A stretch of DNA of 42,506 nt from Acidimicrobiaceae bacterium (GCA_003133685.1 PKYQ01000008.1:1-42506); one strand, 5' to 3'; shown: positions 6,881 to 17,588, counted from the first letter of the stretch. Translations and numbers: made by a program. The notes: generated by a model not told the origin, from the letters alone.

Positions 6881-8019
6881 CAGTTGAATGGACTTTCGCG
6901 AAGGGCGCGCAGACCGGGCAGGTCACCGAGTTCGACCAGTTCGAGCGACGCCCCTCCCCCGGTCGACACGAAGCTGACGTCGCCTTCGAGACCGAAGGCC
7001 CGGAGGGCCGCGACGGAGTCGCCGCCACCAACCACTGACACGGCGTCGGACTTGGCGACTGCGCGCGCGACGGCTTCGGTGCCGCCGGCGAAACGCTCGT
7101 CTTCGAAGACACCCATCGGACCGTTCCACAGAATTGTCGCGGCGTTCGCGATCACCTCCGCGAACCGTGCGGCCGAGGCCGGACCGATGTCGAGACCGAC
7201 GAAGCCGTCGGGTACGTCCGCGCCGAACAACAGTGCGGTCTCGGTGCCGGCGTTCTCGCCGAACGGCGACGACGACGCGAGGCCCAGCACGTCGCTGGGA
7301 ATCACGACGTTGCCGGCGGCGAGCAATTGGGCACACTGTTCGACGTAGGAAGCGTCGAAGAGCGACGAACCGATGGTGTGTCCGAGCGCCGCCTGAAAGG
7401 TGTAGGCCATGCCGCCGCCGACGATCACCGTATCGGCCTTCTCGCACAACACCTTCGTGATCGCCAACTTGTCAGCGACCTTGGCCCCGCCGATGATGGC
7501 GACGAAGGGTCGCGCGGGACTCTCCAAGAGACCCAGGATCGTCGACGTCTCGCGCGCCAGGTTGAGCCCCGCCGCGCTGGGTACCAACGTCGGGGGCACC
7601 ATTATCGACGCGTGCGCACGGTGTGACGCGCTGAACGCTTCGTTGATGTAGTAGTCAATGCCGGCGACCAACGAGGCACCGAACTCGGGGTCGTTGCCCT
7701 CCTCGCCCGGGTTGAAGCGCAGGTTCTCCAGTAATTCGACGTCGCGACAGAGTTCGTTCAATCGACGTCGCACCGGCTCGACACTGTATTTCTCGATGAC
7801 CTGTCCGTGCGGGCGACCGAAGTGCGTGCAGGCGACGACGAGCGCGCCGCGCGACAGGAGTTCTTCGAAGAGCGGCAGGGTGGCGCGGATGCGAAAGTCG
7901 TCGGTGACCTCGAGACGGCCGTCAACCTCGGCGACCGGCGTGTTGAAGTCGACGCGAACCAGGATCCGTTTGCCCTTGAGACTCCCCCAGCGATCGTAGG
8001 ACGGGAGTGCTCCGCTCAC
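6880..8019 (-). CDS. pgk: Phosphoglycerate kinase
   Basis: The product has 379 residues from a GTG at 8019. It transfers the acyl phosphate of 1,3-bisphosphoglycerate to ADP. Motifs in order are RVDFNTPV near the N-terminus, THFGRPHG (substrate Arg/His region, usually SHLGRPKG), GGAKVADKL, LWNGPMGVFE, and the nucleotide-binding GGGDSVAAL near the C-terminus. A longer frame reaches back to 8088, but that would overlap gap by 67 nt. The GTG just 2 nt after the gap stop, followed by SGALPSYDRW, better matches the family. It is slightly short, with residues missing after GRPHG. It lies between gap and tpiA in one operon. Confidence 0.95.
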   Translation of the reverse strand: MSGALPSYDRWGSLKGKRILVRVDFNTPVAEVDGRLEVTDDFRIRATLPLFEELLSRGALVVACTHFGRPHGQVIEKYSVEPVRRRLNELCRDVELLENLRFNPGEEGNDPEFGASLVAGIDYYINEAFSASHRAHASIMVPPTLVPSAAGLNLARETSTILGLLESPARPFVAIIGGAKVADKLAITKVLCEKADTVIVGGGMAYTFQAALGHTIGSSLFDASYVEQCAQLLAAGNVVIPSDVLGLASSSPFGENAGTETALLFGADVPDGFVGLDIGPASAARFAEVIANAATILWNGPMGVFEDERFAGGTEAVARAVAKSDAVSVVGGGDSVAALRAFGLEGDVSFVSTGGGASLELVELGDLPGLRALRESPFN

Positions 8020-8021
8020 CG

Positions 8022-9029
8022 CTATTTCCCGATGTGGACGGCGAGGTCCACCAGGCGGTTCGAGTAGCCCCACTCGTTGTCGTACCAACCGAAGATCTTC
8101 ACCAGGCTCTGCGTGTCGTCAATCGGCTGCACGATGGTCATCAACGAGTCGAAGGTGCACGAGGCCGGCGTGCCGACGATGTCCGACGAGACAATGTAGT
8201 CGTCGGTGTAGACGAGTACGCCCTTCAGCGGGCCCTCGGCGGCGGTGCGAAAGGCCGCGTTCACGGCTTCGACCGTGGTCGAAGAGACGATCGCCGTGAA
8301 GTCGGTGATGCTGCCCACCGGCACCGGGACGCGCAGTGACGTGCCGTCGAGGCGGCCCTTCATGGAGGCGAGGACCAAGCTCGTGGCGCGCGCGGCGCCG
8401 GTCGAGGAGGGCACGATGTTGATCGCGGCCGCGCGAGCGCGACGCAGGTCCTTGTGCTCGAGGTCCAGCAGGTTCTGGTCGTTGGTGTAGGCGTGGATCG
8501 TCGTCATGAGACCGGTCGTCACGCCGAAGGCGTCATCGAGCACCTTGACCATCGGCACGAAGCAGTTCGTCGTGCACGAGGCGTTCGAGACGACGTCATG
8601 TGTCGCGGGGTCGTACGAGTCCTCGTTGACGCCGATCACGAACGTGGCGTCGACGTCGGTCGCCGGGGCCGAGATGATGACCTTGCGCGCGCCGGCGCTG
8701 AGGTGTTGGGCGGCGCTCTCGCGAGTCGTGAAACGGCCGGTCGACTCGATCACGACGTCGACGTTCAGTTCGCCCCACGGCAGTTCGGCCGGGTTGCGCT
8801 CGGCGAGCACCTTGATGGTCTTTGATCCAACGATCATGCCGTCGTTGGTGATCGCGACCGGGACGTCCAGGCTGCCCTGAGTCGAGTCGTAGCGCAGAAG
8901 GTGCGCGTTGACTTCGGGTGAAGTGAGGTCGTTCACGGCGACGACGTCGATGTTGGGGTTCGACAACGACGCGCGAAGGAATCCCCGACCGATGCGTCCA
9001 AACCCATTGATTGCCACGCGTATTGCCAC
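8022..9029 (-). CDS. gap: Glyceraldehyde-3-phosphate dehydrogenase (NAD-type)
   Basis: The product has 335 residues. It oxidises and phosphorylates glyceraldehyde 3-phosphate to 1,3-bisphosphoglycerate. The N-terminal Rossmann motif is INGFGRIGR. Catalytic Cys152 sits in SNASCTTNC, with His179 in TTIHAYTNDQ, and the C-terminal DNEWGYSNR is conserved. Asp34 after the second strand (VAVND) favours NAD over NADP. The GTG start at 9029 has a good site (AGAGGAG) 8 nt upstream. It is the first gene of gap-pgk-tpiA-secG. Upstream lies a decayed yvcK instead of the usual whiA, so the promoter context of this operon has been rearranged. Confidence 0.97.
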   Translation of the reverse strand: MAIRVAINGFGRIGRGFLRASLSNPNIDVVAVNDLTSPEVNAHLLRYDSTQGSLDVPVAITNDGMIVGSKTIKVLAERNPAELPWGELNVDVVIESTGRFTTRESAAQHLSAGARKVIISAPATDVDATFVIGVNEDSYDPATHDVVSNASCTTNCFVPMVKVLDDAFGVTTGLMTTIHAYTNDQNLLDLEHKDLRRARAAAINIVPSSTGAARATSLVLASMKGRLDGTSLRVPVPVGSITDFTAIVSSTTVEAVNAAFRTAAEGPLKGVLVYTDDYIVSSDIVGTPASCTFDSLMTIVQPIDDTQSLVKIFGWYDNEWGYSNRLVDLAVHIGK

Positions 9030-9055
9030 TACTGCTCCTCTGGTCGTCGGCGTCG

Positions 9056-9426
9056 CTATCGCGCTTCGGCGATTACCGCTTCAGCCAATTTTTGCACATC
9101 GTGGACCATGCCATTTCCCCCGGAGGGCTCCGCACCGTGAACGGGCGGTGAACACTGCTGCGACGCGAACTCCGAACAGCGATCCACGAGCACGACGTTC
9201 GCCACGACACCGTGCCGATCAGCGCGTCCACGTGGTCCTCGAGCGGGTACCGCTCAGTGTCGGGAATCTGTTCGTGCGGGTTCGCCAGGTAGATCTCCTT
9301 CGCGTTCGCCCCGGAGAGGGCTGGGGTCACGCCCGGCACGACTTAGGCCGACAAGACGCTGGTGAAGAGCGACCCCGGGCCTATGAGGATGACGTCCGCG
9401 CTCAATGGCCTCGAGCGCGACGGCCC
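9056..9426 (-). pseudogene. yvcK: Decayed C-terminal part of yvcK (CofD-like gluconeogenesis factor)
   Basis: Reading the minus strand from the rapZ stop gives ALEAIER, then after a frameshift DVILIGPGSLFTSVLSA and an in-frame TAA. The same frame continues VVPGVTPALSGANAKEIYLA and later PDTERYPLEDHVDALI. A second frameshift gives HGVVANVVLVD and finally VHDVQKLAEAVIAEAR with TAG at 9056-9058. These pieces, in order, match the C-terminal third of YvcK/CofD-like proteins (GPGSLFTSV, IPDT..Y..EDHVDAL, VVLVD). The N-terminal two-thirds are absent. YvcK binds UDP-GlcNAc and supports cell-wall homeostasis. The gene normally stands here, between rapZ and whiA. No functional product can be made from this copy. 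Confidence 0.85.
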
Positions 9427-10272
9427 TTATCGAGCAATATCGCGGTGGAAGACGGCGTGTTCGATGTGGAGTCGGTCACGCAACTCCTCGGCGATCGCGA
9501 CCGAACGGTGTCGTCCCCCGGTGCAGCCGATCGCGACCGAGAGGTACGACTTGCCCTCCTTCTGGAACTCCGGGATCTGCCACTCCAACATCGTCACGAC
9601 GTCGGAGAGGAAATGCTGCGCCGCCTCCTGATTGAGCACGTAGGTCGCCACCGGCTCGTCCAGTCCCGAGAGCGGACGAAGTTCCTCGATCCAGTAGGGA
9701 TTGGGCAAGAAGCGACAGTCAAAGACGAGGTCGACGTCGCGCGGCAGGCCGTTGGAGTAGCCGAAGGAGACGAGTGACACGCGCAACGAGCCGAAGCCGG
9801 CCATCTCCGTGAACGTCTCGACGATTCGCGACCGTAGTTGGTTCGCGTTGATCGAACCGGTGTCGATCACCAAATCGGCGCCGTCGCGAATGGACTGCAA
9901 CAGGGCGCGCTCGCCAATGATGGATTCGGCCAAAGTGGCGGCCTCGAAGGGGTGACGGCGGCGATTGCCCTCGAAGCGGTGAATGAGTACATCGTCCGGC
10001 GCGTCCAGGAAGAGGATCTTGGCGTTCTCGTGGAGCTGGCGCAGTTCACGCTCGACCCCGAGCCAGTCATCGGACTGCACGCCGCCGGAGCGCCCGACGA
10101 TGAAGGCCACCCCGGCGTATTCGCGCGATCCGCTGATCGCGAGTTCGCCGACGCGCGCGATCAGCTCGATCGGCATGTTGTCGATGACGAACCAGCCAAT
10201 GTCCTCTAAGGCGGCCGAGACGGTCGAACGTCCAGCCCCCGACATCCCGGTGACCAACAAGACCTCACTCAT
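9427..10272 (-). CDS. rapZ: RNase adapter/nucleotide-binding protein RapZ (YvcJ family)
   Basis: The product has 281 residues. The P-loop GMSGAGRS (9-16) with Arg in place of the usual Lys is common in actinobacterial members. The C-terminal domain has the family's FGYSNGLPRDVDLVFDCRFLPNPYW and GCTGGRHRSVAIAEEL motifs. RapZ/YvcJ binds nucleotides and, in enterobacteria, GlmZ/GlmY RNAs. The actinobacterial role is unsettled but tied to cell-wall precursor control. The ATG at 10272 overlaps the end of uvrC by 8 nt; the frame extends further upstream but only inside uvrC. It is followed at once by the yvcK remnant, so a deletion breakpoint lies right after its stop. The C-terminus itself looks intact. 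Confidence 0.93.
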   Translation of the reverse strand: MSEVLLVTGMSGAGRSTVSAALEDIGWFVIDNMPIELIARVGELAISGSREYAGVAFIVGRSGGVQSDDWLGVERELRQLHENAKILFLDAPDDVLIHRFEGNRRRHPFEAATLAESIIGERALLQSIRDGADLVIDTGSINANQLRSRIVETFTEMAGFGSLRVSLVSFGYSNGLPRDVDLVFDCRFLPNPYWIEELRPLSGLDEPVATYVLNQEAAQHFLSDVVTMLEWQIPEFQKEGKSYLSVAIGCTGGRHRSVAIAEELRDRLHIEHAVFHRDIAR

Positions 10273-12127
10273 CGTCGCTCCCCTTGCTCGGTTTGGGTTG
10301 GGCAGGCGCCTGTAGATGATCGTAGAGCCTTCGCGCCACGTCACCGGGCAGCCACGCGAGGGCCTCGAGTTCATCGAGCGTCGCCTGTCGCAGCGCGTCG
10401 AGTGAACCAAAGGCGCCGAGCAGATGTTCGCGCCGCGCCGGGCCGAGACCCTCGACTCCGGAGAGTGAAGAGGCGACCATGGACTTGCCGCGCTTGGAGC
10501 GGTGGAAGGAGATGGCGAATCGGTGGGCCTCGTCGCGCACGCGTTGAACGAGGTACAGCGACTCCGAGCCGCGCTCGAGCGCGATCGGCAGACTCGATCC
10601 GGGACGGTAGAGCAACTCTTCGCGCTTGGCGAGCGCGGTGAACTCGACTTGGCCCTGAAGACCCAGGGTGGCGGCGGCCTTCTGCGCGGCGTGCAGTTGC
10701 GGGAGTCCGCCGTCGATGATGATGAGGTCGGCGCGACGGAACTTCGTGGCACTCTGTTCGTCATTCCAGTAGTTGAGTCGGCGTCGCACCACCTCTTCCA
10801 TGGCGCCGACGTCGTCGTTGCCGAGGACCTCTTTCACGTTGAAGTGTCGATAGTCACTTTTCTTCGCCAGGCCGTCCTCGAACACGACCATCGAGCCGAC
10901 GTAGTTAGTGCCCTGGAGGTGGCTCATGTCGAAACACTCGATGCGAAAGGGCGGTTGCTCGAGCGACAGCGCGGCGCCGAGTTCTTGGAGCGCCCGGGCC
11001 CGCACGTTGTGGTCACTCTGGCGCCGTAGCGAATCACGGTTGATAACGCTGAGGGCGTCGTGGCACGCGAGCTCAACGGCGCGACGGCGCTTGCCGCGTT
11101 GCGGTGCGGTGACGTCCACCGGGCGCCCGCGCAGCTCCACCAAGTACTCGCGCATCAGGGGTGTGGCCGCCTCGTCAGTGGGGACGAGCACGACCGACGG
11201 CACCGAGTCGGCGACGTCGTACATATCGGTCAAGACGCTCTCGAGGATCTCGGCGTCGTCCTCGTCCATCGAGCGGTCGATCAGGTGCACCGTGCGTCCG
11301 ATGATCCGCCCGAAGCGCACGCGAAAGCGCACGACCGCGGCACGACCGCCGTCACTCGCGACCGCCAGGACGTCGAGATTGGAGTGGTCGTCCAGCACGA
11401 CGTTCTGCACGCTGGCCGCGCGTTCGAGGGCCTCGAGTCCGTCACGCGCCTTGGCGGCCGCTTCGTAGTGCTTCTTTTCCGAGGCCTCGTGCATTTGTCG
11501 CTGCAACAGGCCGCGCAGTTGGCGCACGTCACCGTCGAAGAACCTCGCCCACGACGCCACGAGTTGCGCGTAGCCCTCGGGTTCGATCGCGCCCACGCAC
11601 GGCCCCGAACATTTGCCAATGTCAAAGAGCAGACAGGGGCGACCGATGCGCTGGTGGTAGATGTACTTGTGCTTGGTGCACGAGCGCAGCGGGAAAGCCT
11701 GGATCAGCTCGTCCATCGTCGTTCGAAGGGCGCGCACGTCGACGAACGGACCGAAGTAGCGAACCCCTTTCACGTGCTTGCCGCGCGTCAAATACGGCGC
11801 CGCGAAGTCGACGCGGGTGTCGAGGGCGACGTAGGGAAAACTCTTGTCGTCCTTCAGGCGCATGTTGTAGCGCGGCTGATTGTCCTTGATCAGCTCATTC
11901 TCGAGGACCAGGGCGTCGAGCTCGGTCGGCGTGATGATCCACTCGACCGACGTCGCCTCGGCCATCAACGCCTGGGTCTTGTGCGGCAGGCCCTCGGGGC
12001 GCTGGAAGTAGCTCGCGAGACGCGACGCCAGGGACAGCGCCTTGCCCACGTAGATCACCTGGCCGTGGGCGTTTCGAAAGAGGTAGCAGCCGCTCTGGCG
12101 TGGGATGCCCGAAGGACGCGCGAACAC
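10265..12127 (-). CDS. uvrC: Excinuclease ABC subunit C
   Basis: The product has 620 residues. It makes both incisions around the lesion in nucleotide excision repair. An N-terminal GIY-YIG nuclease (SGCYLFRNAHGQVIYVGKA, 12-30) is followed by four cysteines placed for an iron-sulfur cluster (Cys150, 165, 173, 177). A UVR helix that contacts UvrB lies around 205-240. The RNase H-like nuclease has FRIECFDMSHLQGTNYVGSM and DLIIIDGGLPQL. A terminal helix-hairpin-helix pair (VEGLGPARREHLL) completes it. The GTG start (12127) overlaps the uvrA stop (TAGTG), and the stop overlaps rapZ. All catalytic motifs are present. Confidence 0.97.
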   Translation of the reverse strand: MFARPSGIPRQSGCYLFRNAHGQVIYVGKALSLASRLASYFQRPEGLPHKTQALMAEATSVEWIITPTELDALVLENELIKDNQPRYNMRLKDDKSFPYVALDTRVDFAAPYLTRGKHVKGVRYFGPFVDVRALRTTMDELIQAFPLRSCTKHKYIYHQRIGRPCLLFDIGKCSGPCVGAIEPEGYAQLVASWARFFDGDVRQLRGLLQRQMHEASEKKHYEAAAKARDGLEALERAASVQNVVLDDHSNLDVLAVASDGGRAAVVRFRVRFGRIIGRTVHLIDRSMDEDDAEILESVLTDMYDVADSVPSVVLVPTDEAATPLMREYLVELRGRPVDVTAPQRGKRRRAVELACHDALSVINRDSLRRQSDHNVRARALQELGAALSLEQPPFRIECFDMSHLQGTNYVGSMVVFEDGLAKKSDYRHFNVKEVLGNDDVGAMEEVVRRRLNYWNDEQSATKFRRADLIIIDGGLPQLHAAQKAAATLGLQGQVEFTALAKREELLYRPGSSLPIALERGSESLYLVQRVRDEAHRFAISFHRSKRGKSMVASSLSGVEGLGPARREHLLGAFGSLDALRQATLDELEALAWLPGDVARRLYDHLQAPAQPKPSKGSDDE

Positions 12128-14964
12128 TAGCGACGTCCGTGCGCTGCCAGCGACTCCTTCAAGACCATCCCGGTCGCGCTCGGCAGCATCGCAATCTCTT
12201 CGGGCGTGCCCTCGCCGACAATCTTCCCGCCCCGACGTCCGCCCTCGGGACCCAGGTCGATGACCCAGTCGGCGGTCTTCACGACGTCGAGGTTGTGCTC
12301 GATCACGAGCACGGTGTTGCCCTGGTCGACCAGTCGATGCAGGACCTCCAAGAGACGCTTCACGTCTTCGAAATGTAGTCCCGTCGTTGGTTCATCCAAG
12401 ACGTAGAGCGTGTGACCGGTCGGACGCCGGGCCAGTTCCGTCGCCAACTTGACGCGTTGGGCCTCGCCCCCGGAGAGCGTCGGCGCGGGTTGGCCGAGTC
12501 GCACGTAGCCGAGGCCGACGTCCGACAGGCTCTGGATGTGGCGCAGGATGGCGGGTTGGCGCTCGAAGAAGGTCAGCGCCTCGGCGACCGGCATGTTCAA
12601 CACGTCGGCGATCGACTTACCGCGATAGCTGATCTCCAGGGTCTCGCGGTTGTAGCGCGCGCCGTTGCAGACTTCGCAGTTCACGTAGACGTCGGGCAGG
12701 AAGTGCATCTCGATCTTGATGGTGCCGTCGCCGGCGCAGGTCTCACAGCGCCCGCCCTTCACGTTGAAGGAGAAGCGTCCCTGCTGATAGCCGCGAACCT
12801 TGGCCTCTTGGGTGTCGGCGAAGAGCTTGCGGATCTTGTCAAAGACCCCGGTGTACGTCGCCGCGTTCGAGCGCGGGGTGCGCCCGATCGGCTGCTGGTC
12901 GACCGCGACGACCTTGTCGATATTGGCGACGCCGGTGATCGTGTCGTGCTCCATCGACGTGGTCTTGGCGCGATTGATCTGGTGCTCGAGGGACGCCAGC
13001 AAGATGCCGTTGATCAGCGTGGACTTGCCCGACCCCGAGACCCCGGTGATGGCTACGAAGTCACCGAGCGGCAGGTCCACCGTCAGGTTCTGCAGGTTGT
13101 TCGCTCGCGCGCCCTTGATGGTCAGTTTCTTGCCGTCGCCCGTGCGCCGGGTGGCGGGAATCGGTATCGACTTCTCCCCGGATAGATACTGTCCGGTCAA
13201 TGACTCGGTGTTTTCGAGCAATTCCTTGTAGGTTCCGGCGTGCACGACTCGACCACCGAACTCCCCGGCCCCCGGACCGATGTCGACGATGAAGTCAGCC
13301 AAGCGGATGGTCTCCTCGTCGTGTTCGACGACGATGACCGAGTTGCCGAGGTCGCGCAGTCGCTCGAGCGTCGCGATCAATCGTCGGTTGTCGCGCTGGT
13401 GCAGCCCGATCGACGGCTCGTCCAAGACGTAGAGCACGCCGACGAGGTAACTGCCGATCTGACTGGCGAGGCGGATCCGCTGGGCCTCGCCGCCCGACAG
13501 CGTCGCCGACGCTCGTGAGAGCGTCAGGTAATCCAGTCCCACGTCGATCAAGAACGTGAGCCGCTCGACGATCTCTTTCACGACCCGGCGCGCGATCGTC
13601 TCCTCGCGCTTCGTGAGTTTGAGCTTGGCGAAGAGGTCGATCGCCTCGTCGATGGTCATCGAGTTCACCTGGGCGATGTTGTGTCCGTGCACCTTGACCG
13701 CGAGGATCTCGGGCTTGAGGCGCTGCCCGTGGCACGTGCGACACTCGACCTCGCGCATGTACTGCTCGGCCTGTTCGCGCGACCAGTCGCCGTCGGCCTC
13801 GTTGCGCTTGCGCTCGAGCCAATCGACGATGCCGGCGTACGTGGTGTCGTAGGTGCGAACCTTGCCGTAGCGGTTGCGATACTTGACCGGCACCGAGCGC
13901 TTCTCGACTCCGTAGAGGACGAGCTTCTTGTCCTTGGCTCGCAGTTTCTTCCACGGCGTGTCGACGTCGAACTCTCCGAGTGCGGCGATCCCGTCGATCA
14001 ACCGGGCGAAGTACTTGAAGCGCACTCCGGCCCACGGCGCGAGCGCGCCCTCACGAAGCGAGAGCGTGCCGTCGGGGATGACCAGCTCGGGATCGACCTC
14101 GAAGCGGGTCCCGAGTCCGGTGCAGACCGGACACGCGCCGTAGGGCGAGTTGAAGGAGAAGTCCCTCGGCGCCAGTTCAGCGAAACTCAGCCCGCAGTCG
14201 TTGCACGCCATCTTCTCGGAGAACTGCACCAACTCGTCGCCGTCGACGAAGAGGAACGAGACCAGTCCCCGCGTCAACTTCAGCGCGGCCTCCACCGATT
14301 CGGTGAGGCGCTGGCGATTCGAGCTCTTCACGCTCAATCGGTCGAGCACCACGTCGATCGTGTGCTTCTCGTAGCGCGCGAGGGTCAGGGACTCACGTTC
14401 GGCGAGTTCGATCACGACACCGTCGACGCGCGCTCGCGAAAAGCCCTGGGCGACGAGCTCGCTCAACAGCGTGCTGTACTCACCCTTTCGCCCTTCGACG
14501 ACCGTCGCCAGGACCAAGAACCGCTCGTCGTTCGCGCGCGTGAGCACCTGATCGACGATCTGCTGAGGGGTCTGACGCGTGACGACCTTGCCGCAGTTCG
14601 GACAGTGCTGGATACCGATTCGCGCGAACAGCAGTCGCAGGTAGTCGTGTATCTCGGTGACGGTGCCGACGGTGGAGCGCGGGTTGCGCGACGCCGTCTT
14701 CTGGTCGATCGAGATGGCCGGCGACAGGCCCTCGATGAAGTCCACGTCGGGCTTGTCCATCTGGCCGAGGAACTGACGGGCGTAGGCCGACAGGCTCTCC
14801 ACGTAGCGGCGCTGACCCTCGGCGTAAATCGTGTCAAAAGCCAGTGAGGACTTGCCCGATCCCGAAAGACCGGTGAAGACGACCAACTGGTCGCGCGGGA
14901 TCTCGACCGAGAGGTTCTTGAGGTTGTGGACGCGAGCGCCCTGCACGCGGATAGTCGAGGACAT
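12127..14964 (-). CDS. uvrA: Excinuclease ABC subunit A
   Basis: The product has 945 residues, the family norm. This is the damage-sensing ABC ATPase dimer of nucleotide excision repair. It has two ABC modules: Walker [11 protein letters not shown] near the N-terminus and [10 protein letters not shown] near residue 600, each followed by an LSGGEAQR signature. Zinc-binding Cys pairs include CPNCGK, CNDCG with CPVCTG, CRTCHG, and CETCAG with CEVCNG. The start ATG is 14964. The stop overlaps uvrC, and the gene is preceded by uvrB with a 16-nt gap, so coaE-uvrB-uvrA-uvrC-rapZ form one transcription unit. Confidence 0.98.
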   Translation of the reverse strand: MSSTIRVQGARVHNLKNLSVEIPRDQLVVFTGLSGSGKSSLAFDTIYAEGQRRYVESLSAYARQFLGQMDKPDVDFIEGLSPAISIDQKTASRNPRSTVGTVTEIHDYLRLLFARIGIQHCPNCGKVVTRQTPQQIVDQVLTRANDERFLVLATVVEGRKGEYSTLLSELVAQGFSRARVDGVVIELAERESLTLARYEKHTIDVVLDRLSVKSSNRQRLTESVEAALKLTRGLVSFLFVDGDELVQFSEKMACNDCGLSFAELAPRDFSFNSPYGACPVCTGLGTRFEVDPELVIPDGTLSLREGALAPWAGVRFKYFARLIDGIAALGEFDVDTPWKKLRAKDKKLVLYGVEKRSVPVKYRNRYGKVRTYDTTYAGIVDWLERKRNEADGDWSREQAEQYMREVECRTCHGQRLKPEILAVKVHGHNIAQVNSMTIDEAIDLFAKLKLTKREETIARRVVKEIVERLTFLIDVGLDYLTLSRASATLSGGEAQRIRLASQIGSYLVGVLYVLDEPSIGLHQRDNRRLIATLERLRDLGNSVIVVEHDEETIRLADFIVDIGPGAGEFGGRVVHAGTYKELLENTESLTGQYLSGEKSIPIPATRRTGDGKKLTIKGARANNLQNLTVDLPLGDFVAITGVSGSGKSTLINGILLASLEHQINRAKTTSMEHDTITGVANIDKVVAVDQQPIGRTPRSNAATYTGVFDKIRKLFADTQEAKVRGYQQGRFSFNVKGGRCETCAGDGTIKIEMHFLPDVYVNCEVCNGARYNRETLEISYRGKSIADVLNMPVAEALTFFERQPAILRHIQSLSDVGLGYVRLGQPAPTLSGGEAQRVKLATELARRPTGHTLYVLDEPTTGLHFEDVKRLLEVLHRLVDQGNTVLVIEHNLDVVKTADWVIDLGPEGGRRGGKIVGEGTPEEIAMLPSATGMVLKESLAAHGRR

Positions 14965-14980
14965 GTAGGGAATCTACCGG

Positions 14981-16999
14981 TCAGGCATCGAGGATGAGTT
15001 CGTCGAGTGACGAAATCATGCCCTGACGCTGTAGGGAGTGGAGTATGTCACGAAGTGCCGCCGCCTCTTCGAAGCGCAACTCGCCGGCCGCGAGCAACAT
15101 TGCCTTTTCCACCCGGGCGATCTCCAAAGAGAGGTCATCGGGCAGCATGTCCTCGAGCGACGAGACGCCGTGGACCTTGTTGGCCGGCTCGGGCATCGTC
15201 TCGGAGCGCAGTCGACCGAGGATGTCGGCCACGTTCTTCATGACTGTCGTCGGCTCGATGCCGTGCTCGTGGTTGTACTCAATCTGGAGCATTCTCCGTC
15301 GCTCAGTGAGCGAAATCGCGGCGCGCATCGAGTCGGTCATCCGGTCGGCGTAGAGGATGGCCTGACCGTTGGAGTTACGCGCGGCGCGCCCGATCGTCTG
15401 GATCAGGGCACTGCGCGATCGCAAGAAGCCCTCTTTATCGGCGTCCAGGATCGCGACCAGGGAGACCTCGGGCAGGTCGAGTCCCTCGCGCAAGAGGTTG
15501 ATCCCGACCAGGATGTCGAACTCGCCCAGTCGCAACGAGCGAAGGATCTCGATGCGCTGGATCGTGTCGATGTCGCTATGCAAGTACTGCACGCGGTAGC
15601 CGGCCTTGGTGAGGAAGTTGGTCAGGTCTTCGGCCATGCGCTTGGTCAAGGTCGTGATCAAGACGCGCTCGTTGCGCGCGATGACGACGTCGAGGCGCGT
15701 GCGCAGGTCGTCGATCTGGTTCTTCGTCGGGACGACCGTCACGACGGGGTCGAGCAGTCCGGTCGGGCGGATCACCTGTTCGACGATCTGGTCGCTGTGC
15801 TCCAACTCGAACGGGCCCGGTGTCGCCGAGACGAAGACCATCTGGGGAACCAACTCCATGAACTCGTCGAAGTTGAGCGGTCGATTGTCCAGCGCGCACG
15901 GCAGCCGGAACCCGTGTTCGACCAGCGTTTCCTTGCGTGAACGGTCCCCTGCGTACTGACCGCGAACCTGGGGAACGGCGACGTGCGACTCGTCGATCAC
16001 GACGAGGTAGTCCTCGGGGAAGTAGTCGAGCAACGTGTAGGGCCGCTCTCCCGGCTTTCGGCCGTCGAGGTGGGCGCTGTAGTTCTCGATGCCCGCACAA
16101 AAACCCGTCTGCTCGAGCATCTCAAGGTCGTGCTCGGTGCGCGAACGCAGCCGCTGGGCCTCGAGCAACTTGCCTTCGGACTGGAACTTGGCGAGTTGCG
16201 TCTGGAGTTCGTCCTCAATGCCCCGACAGGCGCGCTGCAGGGTCGCGGCGCTGGTGGCGTAGTGCGACGCCGCGAACAGCGTGAACTCCTTCACCTTGCC
16301 GCGGCTCTCCTGGGTCATCGGGTTGAAGAACGAAACCTCTTCGATGACGTTCTCGAAGAACGAGACTCGAATCGCCTCGTTGCTGTAGGCCGGCTGGATC
16401 TCGAGCGTGTCGCCCTTCATCCGGAACGTGCCGCGATCGAGCACCAGTTCGTTACGGTTGTACTGCATCTCGACGAGTCGACGCAGTAATGCGCGTTGGT
16501 CGAACGTGTCGCCGACTTCGAGCTGCAACATCCGCTCGCGGTACTCGAGCGGCGAACCGAGACCGTAGATGCACGACACCGAGGCCACGACGATCGTGTC
16601 ACGGTGCGTGAGGAGCGACGACGTGGCGGCGTGTCGCAGCCGATCGATCTCCTCGTTCACTGAACTGTCCTTCTCAATGAACGTGTCAGTTCGAGGGACG
16701 TAGGCCTCCGGCTGGTAGTAGTCGTAGTAGGAGACGAAGAACTCCACGCGGTTCTGGGGCAGCATCTCCTTCAACTCCGACGCCAACTGTGCGGCCAACG
16801 ACTTGTTCGGCTCCAAGATCAACGTCGGGCGCTGCACGTGCTCGATGAGCCAGGCAATCGTCGCGGTCTTGCCACTGCCGGTGATGCCTTCCAAGGTCTG
16901 GTAACGAAGGCCGTCCTCGACGCCCTGCGCCAGTTGCGCTATCGCCTGGGGTTGATCACCGGCCGGTTGGAACGGCGATTCAACCAGGAACTTATCCAC
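14981..16999 (-). CDS. uvrB: Excinuclease ABC subunit B
   Basis: The product has 672 residues from GTG at 16999. This helicase-fold ATPase verifies damage and loads UvrC. It shows [11 protein letters not shown], Walker A GITGSGKT, the damage-probing beta-hairpin [19 protein letters not shown], helicase motifs including IDESHV and GRAARN, and a C-terminal UVR helix pair. An upstream ATG would add ten residues (MRRLMRRGCH) from inside coaE. I prefer the GTG because [17 protein letters not shown] matches the normal N-terminus. It overlaps the last codons of coaE. Confidence 0.97.
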   Translation of the reverse strand: MDKFLVESPFQPAGDQPQAIAQLAQGVEDGLRYQTLEGITGSGKTATIAWLIEHVQRPTLILEPNKSLAAQLASELKEMLPQNRVEFFVSYYDYYQPEAYVPRTDTFIEKDSSVNEEIDRLRHAATSSLLTHRDTIVVASVSCIYGLGSPLEYRERMLQLEVGDTFDQRALLRRLVEMQYNRNELVLDRGTFRMKGDTLEIQPAYSNEAIRVSFFENVIEEVSFFNPMTQESRGKVKEFTLFAASHYATSAATLQRACRGIEDELQTQLAKFQSEGKLLEAQRLRSRTEHDLEMLEQTGFCAGIENYSAHLDGRKPGERPYTLLDYFPEDYLVVIDESHVAVPQVRGQYAGDRSRKETLVEHGFRLPCALDNRPLNFDEFMELVPQMVFVSATPGPFELEHSDQIVEQVIRPTGLLDPVVTVVPTKNQIDDLRTRLDVVIARNERVLITTLTKRMAEDLTNFLTKAGYRVQYLHSDIDTIQRIEILRSLRLGEFDILVGINLLREGLDLPEVSLVAILDADKEGFLRSRSALIQTIGRAARNSNGQAILYADRMTDSMRAAISLTERRRMLQIEYNHEHGIEPTTVMKNVADILGRLRSETMPEPANKVHGVSSLEDMLPDDLSLEIARVEKAMLLAAGELRFEEAAALRDILHSLQRQGMISSLDELILDA

Positions 17000-17588
17000 G
17001 TGACAGCCCCGCCGCATCAAGCGCCGCATCCAGTTCGGCGTAGAGCTCGTCGAGCGTTCCTTCGTTCCACAGCACCCGATCGACCAACGCCGCTCGCTCG
17101 TCGTTACTCATTTGATTCGCCAACCGGGCCCGGGCATCGGCTTCGCTGAATCCCCGTCCGTCAATCAGCCGTCGAATCGCGGTCTCCGGCGACACTTGCA
17201 CCGACCACGCCGCGTCGAGCGAGAAGGCGGCACGGTGCTCGGGTCGAAAGAGAGGAATTGCGGCAAAGACCGCTCCGCCTTCGGCCTCGTCGAGCCGTCG
17301 AACGATCTCGATGCCGATTGGACCATGGGTTATTGCGTTCAATCGGCGAAGCGCCGAGGCGTCATGGAACACGACTTCGGCGACGAACGCCCGGTCGAGC
17401 GAGCTCTCCGCGTCCAAGACGGCACTGCCGAACGCGTCGACCAGCGCCGAGAGCGTGGGACTGCCGGGCGAGGTGACGTCGTGGGCCACGTCGTCGGCGT
17501 CCACGACGCTGAAACCCAGGTCCCGAAGGTGATCAGCGACCGCGGACTTCCCCGCTCCGATGCCGCCGGCGATGACAATTCTTTTCAC
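16992..17588 (-). CDS. coaE: Dephospho-CoA kinase
   Basis: The product has 198 residues from GTG at 17588. It phosphorylates the ribose 3'-OH of dephospho-CoA, the last step of CoA synthesis. The P-loop IAGGIGAGKSAV (6-17) is followed by VVDADDVAHDV, with the catalytic-region Asp pair, and a lid region near RGFSEADARARLANQMSNDER. The frame extends nine codons further back, but the GTG has a GGA site 6-8 nt upstream and gives a canonical MKRIVIAGG-like N-terminus. It is the first gene of the minus-strand repair operon, divergent from the importer genes with a 107-nt shared upstream region. Confidence 0.95.
   Translation of the reverse strand: MKRIVIAGGIGAGKSAVADHLRDLGFSVVDADDVAHDVTSPGSPTLSALVDAFGSAVLDAESSLDRAFVAEVVFHDASALRRLNAITHGPIGIEIVRRLDEAEGGAVFAAIPLFRPEHRAAFSLDAAWSVQVSPETAIRRLIDGRGFSEADARARLANQMSNDERAALVDRVLWNEGTLDELYAELDAALDAAGLSRG

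Noticed and set aside
11060-12130. 356-codon plus-strand frame antisense to uvrC
   Set aside because: A shadow of uvrC with no ribosome site or domain; uvrC motifs are complete.
13681-14847. 388-codon plus-strand frame antisense to uvrA
   Set aside because: A shadow frame; it has no recognisable domain and uvrA is intact.
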